The position numbers and the translations under genes are program-made. The notes beneath the pieces are model-generated. The model ran no database searches and was not told the DNA's origin. It saw nothing but the letters and a program-made list of their open reading frames with translations. Positions 1-11,757 of a stretch of DNA of 64,000 nucleotides are shown in pieces. The stretch spans positions 553,911 to 617,910 of the forward strand of contig SIJG01000074.1 of NCBI GenBank assembly GCA_023374025.1. Reading direction: 5' to 3'. This DNA is from Heterodera schachtii. Taxonomy: Eukaryota; Nematoda; Chromadorea; Rhabditida; Heteroderidae. How positions within the stretch are numbered: the first letter of the stretch is position 1; each line of letters opens with the position of its first letter.

Positions 1-26
1 TACGGGGGTCAAAAATTTTTTTTTGT

Positions 27-3000
27 TCATTTCCAATTCTCTTCCTTCTCCTCCTCCTCTTCTTCTTCCTTCCGCTTTTTCTTCTTCTTCCTCCTCTTCC
101 GACTGTTCGATTCTCTCCTCCTTTTTCGTCCCATTTCTTCTCCTTTGTTCTGCTGGCAAAAAAAGGCTTTTAAAAATGTTTAAAATTTGCATTTTATCAA
201 ATTATCGTATTTTTGAATTTTGATCAATGGGAGAGGAAACACGTTTTTATTCGGCACGTAAAATTATTCCCTCCCAAAAATAGGCTCAAAAAATCTCAGG
301 AACCCAGAATTTTTGGCAAATTCGGAACATCTCTGATTTGCGACTAAGGCTGGAATGCACGCCTTAATTGCAGCATTCATTTTGTTTTTTTGCGCGATCA
401 CAACAAATTAATTTAATTTGTATACCAAATTTTCCCCTGCGGCGCTTTTCGGCGCCTAACCCTTTTAATGAACGTGCCAAAACAATCCAAACACAGCTCG
501 GCTCGTTCACACCTACCGGCCTTTCTACCTTTTCCAGCGCTTTCCCGGCCATTGGCGCCGTTTCGGCGCCGTCGCCACTTTTTTCCGCCTCGCCGCTGCA
601 CACAAATTCCACCAGTCGTGGCATTTGTTTCTGCTCGTGGTACTTCTTGATGTGCTCCAGGCCTGTGATGTGAATGAGAGGTTTTTGATCTCGACAATTG
701 GTTGTACTGATTCGAGAGGGCCACAAAAAGCCCGTCCAATTAATTCCATAAGGGAGCAGCAGCAACAGAGGTTTTCTTGAAAACACTGCCCAAAAATTCT
801 AGAATTCAAAACCCTGATCGCTCTCCCGACCAGGGTTTTCAATTATGGAAAGTCGTAATACGTGATTACGCGAATTTAAAAAACCCCAGTAATTACGGAA
901 ACCCGTAATTGCATGCAGCCCTGGGTCCGACCTATGTAATTCGACTCCTTCTGATCACAAAATACATTTCGCTCGGGTGCCATCAATCTTGGCCTGACAA
1001 AAAATACTGCTTGCTGTCTGTTTTTCTGTGACTGACTTCCAATGAATGTTCCGCAGATGAACAGGAATGGCATGTCTCGATGGGCCGTCAGTTTGGCCAA
1101 ATTTGCCTCCACCGCGGCCAACCGACCGATTTTGTCGGCATAAAAAGTGACTAGCGGGAGGCCGTAGCCATCGCGGAGAAGCACCTCCAGCTGGCGCGAG
1201 TCGGATTTACGCGAGTCGGCGTAGAGGACAGCAGGCAGACGGCGGATCTTCGCAAAATGCCAAATCAGCCGGATTAGAGAGAGAGAATACGAAATTTGAC
1301 GAGAATTGAGATTGATTTGACCTCGAGACTGATCGAGAAAAAGTGAGAGAAAAGAAATAAGGAGAGAATGAAAGTGAGAGAGAAACGAGAGAGAGAGAGA
1401 GAGAAGAGGAAAGATGAGAGGGAGAGAGAAAGAGGGAAAAAAAAGAGAGAAGAAGGAGGTGGGGAAAGGGTAGAGAGAGAGCGAAGAGGAAGGATGAGAG
1501 GGAGAGAGAAAAAGGGAAAAGAAGAGAGATAAAGAAAGAGAGAAAATGGCTTTTCATGAATAAACTGATAGAGAAAAAGGAAAAGGTTGTGTCCACATAT
1601 TATTCCGACCCACTGCCAATCAATCGTTATACAGTATGGTACAGTACCTGCTGTGACAGTGCTTGAAGAGATGTTGTACTTTTCTGTATAGGCGGCGTCT
1701 TCTCCTCCGGCATTTCACCGTGGGTTGTTGCCGTTGTCGGCGTCGTCATTATTGGCATTTCCATTGTCGTTGTTGCCATCATTGGCATTTCCATTGCTTC
1801 CGGCGTTATCATTGGCATTGGCTGTGTTGGCATTCTGTTGGTGGGTGTCGCCGTCGTCGTTTGTTGCTGAGTGGTCAACAGCGCGAGCAGCAGCGACTGC
1901 TCCAGCAATTGTTGCTGCAGGTTATTGTTGTCCACCCTTCTGAACAGGTTTTGTGCCAAAATTGTAGGATTTTTCAACAAAAACCCGGCAGAATTTTCCT
2001 GAATTTTCATTTAAAAAAAAATCACGAAATCCTGCCCAAAACTAGGGTCCCCACTGCCCATCCGTCACCCACCCGTCACTGTTCGCCGCCGCTTCTCCTC
2101 CACTCCACCCCATTTGGGGCCCATTTGTTGTCGGCATTTGCCAATGACCAGCATTGCCCTGCTGTTGCACTACAGCATTTTGTTGTGCCACCATTGGTGG
2201 TGGTGATGGCTTTTGATGTTGCCGCCATGGTGGACCACCGTCAGCAGCAGCAGCAGAAGTGCCACCACCGACAGAAAAGGGACCACCGTCATAACCGGAG
2301 ACGGCACCATTGAAGCTTAAGTGAAATGTGATGGAGGGGAAGGAGAAAGCGCAAGGCTCATTGGTTTAATGACCCTAAAAATACATGTCTTTCATTCAAC
2401 TTATTCCATCGAAATTTTCGAGCCTAGGGAGTTGGTTTTTGCAAAGATCGAGAATTTAAGTGCCCGAGATCCGAGAAGCGTGGGATAAGCTTGAGAATGA
2501 CTCGATCGCATTACTTTGGCATTTGTGCCACCGTTTTTCTCTGCTGCAGCGATAGCATTTTCTGCAGCTGTTGGTATTGTCCACCATTACGAGCATTTTG
2601 GTCACCATCAGCAACTTTGTTGTTGTTTTGGTCGTTTTCCATTGGTACAACGACGGCGCCATTCACTGAAACACAAAAAACGTGCAGAAATGCGATTGAT
2701 GGAGTTTTGGGAATTTTTCACGGGACTTTTGTTCAATAATTAATGCCAATGCCACCCACCTTTCCATGGTACGCCTACAACAACCCCTCCTTGTCCTGCT
2801 CCAACTTCTGCTCCTGCTGCTTGTGTTCCTCCCCCTCCTCCCAGTTGCCGGATGTTTTGAGCCAAGCCAAATTTAATTTTACTTCGAGTGGCCCCCATTT
2901 CCGCGCAGTCTGCCATTGCAGCGCCGACAGCTGAGGCCTGGCCAAAGGACGGCGATGAAGGAGGATCAGCAGCAGCAACGCAGGGCAGCGATGCGGACGG

Positions 3001-5940
3001 AAAAGTGCCGAAAGAGGCGGAAAAGGGGGAGGGCGATGGGGAAGAAGACTCTTTTGGCCTCGGTGCCAAAGGATTGGCGCCAGTGCCGCCGAAAATGCCG
3101 CCAAACCGGCGCAGTTCATAAGGCATTGCTGTGCCACCAAAACCAATGCTCGGCAAAATGCCATCGCCGCCGCCGCCGCGGGCGGCCAATTGTGATGGGA
3201 AGGAGGAGAATTTGGCACTGTCCCCGGTGTGTTGCTGTTGCGCGTTGCTGCTGCGTCCAGCAGCAGAAGGCACCACCCCGTAACGCTGGTGGATTGTCTC
3301 CTCAAGGAACGAACTTTGATCAGCGGAGGCGGATCACTTTCTATCCCCTTTCTCTCTCTCTCTCTCTTTTATTTTTTCTCACTGTGCTTGATCAGTTTTC
3401 TTTGCCCCCCCCCCCTCCTCTCTCTCTCTTTCTTTATCTCTCTCTTTAACAGCCTCTGCTTTCTTTCTTTCTCTGATCAGCTGAAAGGATCCCATTTCTC
3501 TCTCTCTCTCTTCTATCACTCTCTCCTTTCTCTCTCACTCTCTCCTCCTCTCCTTTCTCTCTCGCTCTATAATAAAAGCTCTATGTGTGTGACCAACCAA
3601 ATATTGGCTGTACCGCTGCTGTTCTTCACTGTCCGTTCTCGTGCCGTCCGTTGTCTCACCCGCCGCCATTGTGCCACCCATCCAAAATGGCATTCCGCCG
3701 CCCCTTTCGATTTGTCCCATTTCCTCCGTCCTTCCTTCACCTCCTCCTCCGACCATTTCATCCTCCCACTCTTCCGGCGACTCTTCCCTCCCTGCTCCCC
3801 CATATGCTCCTCCTCTTCCTCCTCTTCCAAATCCGCCAAAATTGGGGTAGGACGGCGACGGCATTTGTCCCCCATCCATTTCAAAACTCCCTCGTATATA
3901 ACTGAAAAACCAAAATTTTCAAATAAATGCCAAACTATTTAACAAAGCATAAACTCATCCCCCCCCCCCCTCCCCCCTCGGCATTTTGCTGTTTTGCCCC
4001 ACAAAACTGACCCCGCAAAAGTGTGTCCCTGTTGGTGCCGTAGCCCCGGTGCTCCGCCGAATGCGTCGGTCTCGTCAACCAACGGATATTCGTATGCGCC
4101 ATCTCCGTCTCCCACATAAAATGAGCCGGCACCGCCAACCATTGACGGCGATGGCATTGCTTCTCCATCGCCGGGCGCCCCGCCGTCGTTGCCGCCGCCG
4201 CCGCCGTTGTTGGCACCACCACCAAATTGGTTCCACGCATTGGCACATTCGCCACCAACGGTACCAAAAAAACAGTTGTTGTTGTTATTATTGTTGTTGC
4301 TGTTGCCGCCAAATTTAGCCGCACCATTTATTGGCAAAGTGCCAAAGCCGGTCGGGGCACCGTTGGAAAAAGTGCCGCCAAAGGTTCCTTGGGTTCCACC
4401 AGCCGCCATGGCACCGCCGCGCCGGGCATAACCAAACACGGGGATGCTCCGCATCATGCTTAGATCTGTGTCAATGGAAAATAAAACGGATAAAGCCGTT
4501 TGATCACTCTTGACAAGGCTTTAATCCAATTATTTTAGTTTCAAGAAATAATCTAATTTAAAAAAATCAGCTCTTATTCCGTCGGTGTCCAATTTATAGG
4601 CTTTAATCTATCAAATGGACCATATTTATGATCTGATCACTTCTATGTTTGATCGTTTTATATTTCTCATTTCGTATTTAATGATCGTAAATTGATATGT
4701 ATCATGATCAAATCGTCCAACAATCAGTCATTAATTTCGGAATCCCACGAAAGAGTGTCAATTAGTGGATTAATGTGTCCCATTGTCCAAAAAAATGCCA
4801 TTTCTTCCCCCACCCCCTCCAAAAAGTTCCATGTCAGTGTTGTGCCCATTAGCGGGTCACACCTCGGACTTCGCCCAACGGCACCGGCCGCCTGTCGGCA
4901 CCCATAAAAGAGTTGTCAATTTCCGGCTGCTGCAGTTGCTCCTCTTCCTCGCCCTCCACGGCACCATCCCCAGCCGATGGAAATGCCGTGACCAAATTTG
5001 GTTCCGTGGCCATCACCAATTGGCGCACTTTGTCGGCCGGGATTAGTGTCGGGAATGGTGTGAACTGTTCGCCAGTGTCATCGGTGGTCTCCTCCACACC
5101 AGTAGCACCACCAAAATTGAAATTGTTGCGTCCGTTCCGGTCAAAAGTGCCAAAAATGGGGCTGAGATCAGTGCCGCCGCCGACGCCGCGCGACAACGGC
5201 ATAATGCCAATGGGAGCGCCCGGAGCGACGACAGCGCTGGCGGCAGGCACTGTGCCAAGGCCGGCGGACGCAAACAGCAGGGAGGACAGAGTGTTGAAGG
5301 AGGAATCTGAAAAATGGCAATTAATTACATAAATATAGACAAAAATACGCTGCGACCCCCGTAATTAGGGACTTCCGTAATTGAGAAAATCTCCATAAAT
5401 ACGGATTATGGATTCCGTAATGACGGGATTTGCAAGCAGACAGCACACTACCCCATTTCCCCGTCCCCTTTGTCCATGTCTTGTCATTTTGTCCCCGTTT
5501 TCCTTGCCTCCTCCTCCTCCACCATTTGTTGGTTGTTGTACTGCTCCAAATTGTTGTTGCTGTTGTTGAGCACCAACATTGAAGTCGTTGTTGTTGTTAT
5601 TGTAATTGTTGGCCCAGAAGAAGTTGTTGCTGTTTTCCGCTGCAGTTGTTTTTGTTGTTGTTGGCCAATAAAAACCATCGACTAAAACGGGGAAAACATT
5701 CATTTTACAAGTAATTTTCATGCTTCATCGATCCGGGAATGGTTTTGAAATGCCGTCTTCTTCGCATATTCCAACCCCAATGAAGGTATCAGCAGTCTAA
5801 CATTCTGGGAAAATTGGGCAATTCCGAAACCATTTCGGCACAAATTCAGCGATTTTTGGCACATTTTCTCCTCTCCACTCTCTTCATTCACCTGCAGCCG
5901 AGCGTTCAGCCGTGGTGCTGATCAGAATGATCAGCTGCAT
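27..5940 (-). CDS. Gly/Asn/Gln-rich protein with C-terminal glutaredoxin-like domain
   Basis: Hand-built model on the minus strand. Exons: 5892-5940, 5452-5681, 4863-5306, 4012-4465, about 3560-3901, about 2760-3315, 2515-2665, 2069-2315, 1648-1998, 1037-1247, 529-662, 27-149. All junctions from 2760 leftwards, and 4863/4465 and 4012/3901, keep frame. The 5452/5306 junction and the exon edges near 3.3-3.6 kb are uncertain. The start gives MQLIILISTTAERSAA, a possible short signal peptide. Most of the protein is low complexity: Asn and Gln runs, Gly-rich FGG-type repeats and an acidic patch. Exons 1037-1247 and 529-662 encode a glutaredoxin-like fold (VTFYADKIG, then MPFLFICGTFIGSLEHIKK, matching the family's conserved P-x-hhI-x-G-x-hIGs segment). 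The usual CPYC position reads SRKS, so the domain is probably not a redox enzyme. The last exon is Lys/Arg-rich, then Glu-rich, ending ENWK. Function is unknown; a structural or adaptor role is a guess. Confidence 0.6.
1290..1560. repeat. GA-rich microsatellite in intron
   Basis: Purine-rich, mostly (GA)n sequence with GGA and AAA interruptions. It lies in the intron between exons 1648-1998 and 1037-1247 of the glutaredoxin-like gene. Reading frames through it are artefacts of composition. Confidence 0.85.
3345..3570. repeat. TC-rich microsatellite in intron
   Basis: (TC)n and CTTT-rich sequence on the plus strand, with a C10 run. It lies in an intron of the glutaredoxin-like gene near 3.3-3.6 kb. 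Confidence 0.8.
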
Positions 5941-7490
5941 TTTGAACACGAAAAGGCAGTAGTTGTTGGAATAGAAGAAATGCCGAAGAAAAAATAAATG
6001 AGCGAAAATGGACGCCACCGGCGGTACCGACAAATAATGACGGAAAAAGTGCCAATGCCAAAAATGGCACCCGTGCCGTGCACTGTCGCTGCTTCCCCTA
6101 ATGAGTTTTATGCTGTTGTAGTTCCCGCTACGCGTCATCATATCATCATACTACGGATGAGATAAAGCGGAGGGAGACGGCGGCATTCTTTTGATCGAAC
6201 TGTTGTTGCCGGAAGACGGCGTCCATGGGAATGCGGCCGGAGGAAGGAGGGCACGACGGTGGCAAAAAGTGATGGGACGAAACGACACTCTCGTGAACAC
6301 AATTACAATCAGTCGGTGAAAATGGGCTAAACTCGAGACAGGGAAATGAATGGATGCGCGATTCGAATTTATGGTTACTTAAGGCAAAGTCAAGGGCAAC
6401 ATTTCTGGTCAAGATTCTATAGCCATGAAATTTCCGGTAGTTTTTCTAGGTCGAGATGGTTCTGGTCATTCGTTACCCAAAAAACCATAAAATGCCAACT
6501 TTTGTCTACAGCAAAACGCAATGTTACAGTGTATCCATGTTTGAACAATCACTGTATTATTGGATCAATGGCGTATTTTCCGGAACCCATTTAGCACCGG
6601 TCAATTACGGGCCGCCAATTGAAGCGGCAGCAAATTTATGGGTTCAATTGCACGGCCTAATGGCTTTTTCTGCTATTTTGACTGACTAATGCTGCTGCTG
6701 AAGTGGTGGAAAAGGGTCAATTGTCCTCCTCCTCGTCGTGGTCGTCGTCGTCAGAGGAGGCAGTGTGGTGGTCGTCTTCAGCAGTTGCAACAGAATGACA
6801 ACTATTGAGGCGGGGGGGGGGGGGATATTATGAATTGTGAACGAACTGCTCAAGAATAGGGGAGGACACTCATTCACTCTTTTCTCGATGGGTTGGGGTC
6901 GGACAAACAGAAAAAAGCGAAAGTGCGAGCGACGGGGGGCAATTTGGTCACCGACACCCATCGACGGGGGGGGGGGGGGGGGGGAATTGGCCTGGTCAAC
7001 CAGAGAGAGAGCAATTTCAATTTCATCCGACCACACCGGTGACGGGCCCCTATTCCCCCCTCGCCCCCCACCGCCGCGCTCAAATTGTTTTGTGAATTTT
7101 CCATTAGTGACCGGCGGGAAAGGGGGCGGGGGGAACTCGGCCGAGAATTGCTCTCTGAGTTCCACGAGGCACAAAGACATCGGAACTCAGTAGCACGTGA
7201 GATAAGCGCGCCGATCCAGGCGCCGCAGAACGGTAATTTTGTTCAGATTTTAAAGCCGGACAGGGGCGGGCTTTTCACAACTATTTTTGCCACTGTTTCG
7301 GTGTTTTTTGGCCACTTTTTAGTTGATAATTTTTTACCACTAAAGTTCCGAAATCAGATTTTATCAATATTCAACACTTTTGGCATGGAAATGGCCCAAT
7401 ACCTTAGTAGGGAAATGGCCGGTAGGGAACTGACGCCAACCGCTAATTTGGGTAGGCCCTAGCTGCCGTAATAAGAGTATCAGATGTTTT
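5941..7490. other. Upstream region, no gene recognised
   Basis: No exon chain could be supported here. The stretch holds the upstream region of the minus-strand glutaredoxin-like gene and two long G homopolymers (about 6811-6823 and 6966-6984). The 164-codon minus-strand frame at 6686-7180 is Pro/Thr-rich and crosses both homopolymers, so I do not call it. At 5965-6035 lies a short segment that recurs, split by transposons, at 9570-9600 and 11996-12035. Confidence 0.6.
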
Positions 7491-7559
7491 ATTTTCATTT
7501 GGCAACCAATTCTGATATCATGTTCGTGATCAGAAACACCGAAAACCCAGGGTTCATTT

Positions 7560-7760
7560 TTTCACAAGAAAAATTTTTTGGGTGGGGCCCAGATTCTCCA
7601 TTATTACCCTATATTTTAAGAGATGAACTGAACATAAAGAAAATACGAGTGATGGACTTTATCGTCAAATGGAAACAACAAAGAAACAATGAATTAATGA
7701 TACCAATTAACTTCAATCAACCAAATTCATCTTCCACATAATACGGCTGCCCCCCCCCCA
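7560..7760. repeat. Diverged copy of the lamin 3' end
   Basis: This stretch is similar to 12060-12262, the end of the lamin coding region and what follows it. Shared blocks include AATGAATTAATGATA, AACTTCAATCAACCAAA and the TACATAATACGGC-type motif that encodes the last lamin residues on the minus strand (here CACATAATACGGC, so the stop codon is lost). It is a partial duplication, now the 3' end of the hypothetical gene at 7713-8103. Confidence 0.65.
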
Positions 7761-8103
7761 CTCACGGCAATTGTGAGTGGGGTTTTGGTGGTGGGGTGCA
7801 ACCCCCGGCGGATCCATCACAGGAGGATTCGCCCAGAAGGCCGCATCTTCCTGGACGATGGGCGGGGGCCCGCCACCACCTCCACCACGGCCCCACCAAA
7901 GCCAGGCGGCAGCAGCCGCCACCGCCAAAACCACCGCCACTGCCACTTTGGGCACCACGCCGCCTCCTCGCTGTTCCCAAAACAGCTTAAATGGGAACAA
8001 AAAACAATTATTTAACACATATTTTTTATATTATTGCTACCTCCAATTTGCCCTCGAACGGGTCACCGAAGGCGACGCGGTGCCCGTCCGCCAGCAGTCG
8101 CGG
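7713..8103 (-). CDS. Hypothetical single-pass membrane protein, 3' exons
   Basis: Two exons join in phase 0: 8041-8103 (reads PRLLADGHRVAFGDPFEGKL) and 7713-7985. The second encodes a hydrophobic segment, VAVAVVLAVAAAAAWLWW, flanked by Gly-rich sequence, then a Pro-rich tail with AFWANPPVMDPPG. The reading frame ends inside the segment derived from the lamin 3' end, so the last residues (SRIMWKMNLVD) correspond to read-through of lamin's CRIM-stop. I do not recognise the family, and upstream exons were not found. It could be a real small membrane protein or a decaying chimera. Confidence 0.35.
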
Positions 8104-8234
8104 CTTCTTAGAATATGCAACGTCATTATATTGAATTTCAATTTTGTAAAAGTTGACTCCACCTTTCCACTAAGAACCAATTATTCAAAGAAGATAACAG
8201 TTCTAACAAATGTTTTATTATTATTTTTGTTTAC

Positions 8235-8296
8235 CTCCAACTCGCCCTCCATGGGCTCGCTGGCGGCGTGTGGCGCTTATCCACAAACAGGCGCGC
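8235..8296 (-). pseudogene. Broken duplicate of the 63-nt exon at 8041-8103
   Basis: This 62-nt block is flanked by the same acceptor context (TTAAGAAG) and a GT donor as the 63-nt exon at 8041-8103. The 3' ends align in protein (EPMEGELE against DPFEGKLE), but one base is missing, which breaks the frame. It is best read as a tandem exon duplication with one dead copy. Confidence 0.4.
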
Positions 8297-8569
8297 CTTC
8301 TTAAAATATGCAACATGAAATAGCGGCATAATGTCGATTATGTGCCCCCCTTTTCAAAGAATTTTTATTTGGTCCTTTTCGGGGTTGGATAATCCGATTC
8401 CTACATTCATTCGACCCATTTCAAACCCCGAACCCGGACTCGAACAAAAAGTCAGAAATTCATTTTTAACTAAATCCACATTCCGTACCAAAAATCAGCG
8501 TCGTTGACGCCGCCAACGCCATCAACGCTGCCGTTTCACCAGCAGGCCTCCTCCTCCACGCCTTCAGAT

Positions 8570-9380
8570 AATTATAATAAAATCTAAAATAACGAAGCAA
8601 AAGTTATCGATTTAGGATAGAGCATGGAAATAATGAACAATGTAAAGAGATATGTATGTTCTATAAACAGGGAACGGATTTATATGTATTTACGTTTTTT
8701 TGCGCATATGCTATCGCATGAAAAGACAAAAATAGTATTTTTACCTGTTTTCCTTTCAATTAGAGCGAGTTTTTAGCACATATGAAAACATATTTTGGAC
8801 TTTTTGGGAATAAACACATATTTTGGGGTTTCGGCAGTTTTTGTCACATATTTTGGCATTTTTTTTTGAAAAAATTTGGGTTTTTTAAACAAAAATGCTT
8901 TCTTGCACCAAAATTCTTGGCCAAATGCTCAAAAAATTCTTCAACATTTTTTATTTTTTCATTTTTTGACCATTTTCGTGATTTTTTTATTTTTGGCAAA
9001 ATTCAAATTTTATCAAAAAAAAATTCAGAAAATAAGCATATTGCTAGCGAAATGGGTAAAAAAATGAGACTTTTATGCAAAATTCGCGTATTTATTAAGC
9101 AGTTTTTTTCAGTTTTAGCGCATTTTTGCGGTCAGGGTCGTTTTCGTACCGCCGTTTTCGTACGGGTTTTTGTACAAGTGTCAGATTCGATTAGAAAAAC
9201 TTAAGAACTAATAGAACCAAATTTATCATTTTTTTATTTCCTATTAATAAAATATAATGTAGAATATTCATAAATTTAACAAAAATAAAAAAGTTCCGGG
9301 ACAAAATAAGATACACGGAGAAAATTGTTAAGGTTTTCGGGATTGACATTGGCATAATTGTGATCATTTTGAGGGACAAT
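8570..9380. other. AT-rich intergenic sequence, no gene recognised
   Basis: AT-rich, with loose repeats of the type ACATATTTTGG between about 8770 and 8850. The plus-strand frame at 8782-9204 is rich in Phe and Lys, has no recognisable domain, and looks like composition. Confidence 0.5.
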
Positions 9381-9381
9381 A

Positions 9382-9600
9382 TTGTTAAGTCCATCGTTAC
9401 TGAATTTGTGGAACACAAACCGTTCCATGGCTATAAAGCTAGTAAAACTCTCAACTTTTCAAATTTATGGCGATATGTTGATTTTTCTGTGTGTGTTCGC
9501 ATTCTTCTCTTATGAATTTCTTACATTTATCATTATTCTCGTCTTTTCTTTTATATTGGCAGTAATTTTTGGAATGGGAGAATTGCCGAAGAAAAAATAA
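9382..9600 (+). CDS. Possible small membrane protein (low confidence)
   Basis: Open frame of up to 72 codons with two hydrophobic stretches (around IYGDMLIFLCVFAFF and FIIILVFSFILAVIFGMG) and the end ELPKKK. The last ~45 bases resemble 5955-6000, where the frame reads GIEEMPKKK and then a stop. The open frame ends exactly at the transposon insertion point at 9600/9601. It may be the 3' exon of a gene cut off by the insertion, or only a hydrophobic AT-rich frame. Confidence 0.2.
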   Translation: MLSPSLLNLWNTNRSMAIKLVKLSTFQIYGDMLIFLCVFAFFSYEFLTFIIILVFSFILAVIFGMGELPKKK

Positions 9601-9664
9601 GGTACTTCTGTGGTTTAGACCACATAAAAAAATTTTTTAAGGCATTATAAACATGCTTCCAGGG

Positions 9665-10706
9665 GCCTATTTCAATTCCCGTCGTATCTCCGATATGATG
9701 TCATATCGTGTAAAATTTTGTTTCAATTCCCATCATACACGACGTCTCATCGTATTTACGATCATCCTTTATAAGATGCGAGAAAAATCGTAAATACGAC
9801 GAAAAATCGTGAATATGATGCAATTCTGTCTCAATTTAATTTGCATGATGTGATGTCAAAATCGCGTATCCGACATCATGAAAGTGAAAACCAAATTGCG
9901 TAATAATGTAAAATTATTTTATTTAAATTGAAATTGTTATTACTAAATATTAATGAATAATTATTTTTAAGTTTAATAAACTAAAATTTGAGAGTTCTAA
10001 AAATTTGCATAAACATGCAAAATAGATAGAAAATTAACTTACAAATTAGGTATGTAAAAAAGCAAATCGAAATAATGGTCTCCAAAATTTATTACATAAT
10101 TTACAAAGTTGATGTAAATGACTTTTTTTGATCAGTATCAAATTTCGGTTGACACAATTAAAATGGAAATTGGGTCATAATTTAAATTAATTGACCAAAT
10201 TTTTTTAATAAAATTATTTTTTTGTAAAAATTTTGCGAAAACCTTTGAGCTTCTGAAGAAATCTCGAGAAAAAACTGTAATAATCATTAACATAATTAAT
10301 TATCCTTTTGAATTTTATATCATTAGAAAGAAAGGACTTCATTCTATAAAATAAAATTTATTTTCTAAATTTATATTTGATTTAAACTTTTTATAAATTT
10401 TTAAATTTTACATGACGCGATCAAATACATGGGTTGGACCACGGATGAATTTACACGATTCTTCCCTTAGCTTCGTCGTATATACGATGTCGGATATACG
10501 ATGGTCAGTTGTTAATTGAAACAAAATATACGACATCGGACGTTTTTTCCATGATGTTACGACGATCGTATATACGACATCGGGACGATGAATTGAAACA
10601 GAAATGTCCGACATCGCATGTTTTTTATTGAAACAGAATTACATGATGTGATGTCGTATCGGAGATATGACATCATATCGGAGATACGACGGGAATTGAA
10701 ATAGGC
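9665..10706. mobile_element. Non-autonomous inverted-repeat element inside the outer transposon
   Basis: Starts GCCTATTTCAATTCCCGTCG and ends with the inverse, CGACGGGAATTGAAATAGGC. Subterminal inverted blocks contain many CGTATATACGA- and GATGTCGTAT-type motifs. TCCAGGG is repeated at both flanks (9658-9664, 10707-10713), a 7-8 bp target duplication. The interior (about 9900-10400) is AT-rich and non-coding. Confidence 0.75.
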
Positions 10707-10894
10707 TCCAGGGGTTTTGGGATTTCTAAGCACGAATCTGAACTCAGATTAATAAAATTTTGAACCCCGAATTCGAATTTTTTTTTTCAAAAAATAATTT
10801 TTTCGCCGTCCCTTTCAGTGAAATTCCAATGAATTTTGTTAAATTTCGCTTTTTCAGATTAATGATTTATATTTCTTATTTCATTACCATATTA

Positions 10895-11054
10895 ATTAGA
10901 GTGCCTCGGGACCGGGACCGGGCCGGGAATTCCCGGTCATCCGAGGTCCAGGTCCCGGATTTTGAAGAACTCAGGTCCTGGTCCCGGCTTCTCAGGTCCC
11001 GGCAAGTCCCGGTCCCGGTTTTGGCAAAAATTCCCGGTCCCGTGGCACTCTAAT
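10895..11054. mobile_element. 160-bp GC-rich MITE
   Basis: Inverted ends: ATTAGAGTGCCTCGGGACCG on the left and CGGTCCCGTGGCACTCTAAT on the right. The interior is built from CCGGGA and GGTCCCGG motifs. It lies in the centre of the outer element, and its right end is the target of the next insertion. Confidence 0.75.
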
Positions 11055-11757
11055 CATACATGAAAAAGGGGGGGGGGATCAGCGGCCAATTTTGCGAAAT
11101 GGTCCAGCCATGTAATTATTTGACAACCTTTTTTTTTTTTTTTTGCTTTTCAAAAACCGTTTTTTTTGCGGCGCGGTTTTTTTTTTTAAAATTTCGCGAA
11201 AAGGGGAGCCGGCGGTGCCGGTAGGCGCCGCCGGGGAAAAATTTTGAAAATTTGAGTGCAATTTGTTAACAGATTTCACCAAAAATTGCCGAATTTTGCG
11301 ATTTTTTAGCAAGTGGACGACTTTTTTTGTTTATAAAAAAACGTTTTTTTGCGGCGCGGTTTTGAAAAAAACCTTTTGACGACGGGGGGGGGGTTCGGCG
11401 GCGCCGATAGGCGCCGCCGAAATTTTTTTGTAATTTTAATGCTATTTGTAAGCAGATTTTGTCTAAAAAATGACCAAATTTTGAGATTTTTGGCTAATTT
11501 TTAAGGAAGAAATAAGATTTTTGGGGGCCGGCGGTGCCGATAGGCGCCGCCGGGGAAAATTTTAAGAATTTTTAATGAATTTTGTTAAGAAAATAGCCAA
11601 AATTTTCAGAAATTTCCCTCTTTTCCCCTTCGGCGGCGAACCCCCCCCCCACCTCTTTTACACCGGCCCCCCCTCGATGCGAAATGGTCCGACATTTTGG
11701 GCCCTTTGCGGGCGAAATGGGGGGGGGGGGGGTCGACCCCCCCCCTTTTCATGTATG
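11055..11757. mobile_element. G-rich MITE with 8-bp target duplication
   Basis: Ends are CATACATGAAAAAGGGGG and CCCCCTTTTCATGTATG. ACTCTAAT occurs immediately on both sides (11047-11054 and 11758-11765), an 8-bp target duplication. The interior has three copies of a near-palindrome of the type CGGTGCCGATAGGCGCCGCC, and G homopolymers. Related sequence occurs in several introns of this window. Confidence 0.8.

Noticed and set aside
364..842. Overlapping frames on both strands at 364-842
   Set aside because: Only the 529-662 minus-strand exon has an acceptor, a donor and phase agreement with its neighbours; the others are shadows.
1207..1596. 129-codon minus-strand frame rich in Ser/Leu/Phe
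   Set aside because: Runs through the GA microsatellite in an intron; its last part overlaps the real glutaredoxin-like exon in another frame.
2511..2513. In-frame TAA as the end of the glutaredoxin-like gene
   Set aside because: A GT donor two bases before it gives phase 2, and the next exon (2069-2315) starts in phase 2 with similar sequence, continuing to a recognisable domain.
6686..7180. 164-codon Pro/Thr-rich minus-strand frame
   Set aside because: Crosses G13 and G18 homopolymers, has no domain, and a one-base change in either run destroys it.
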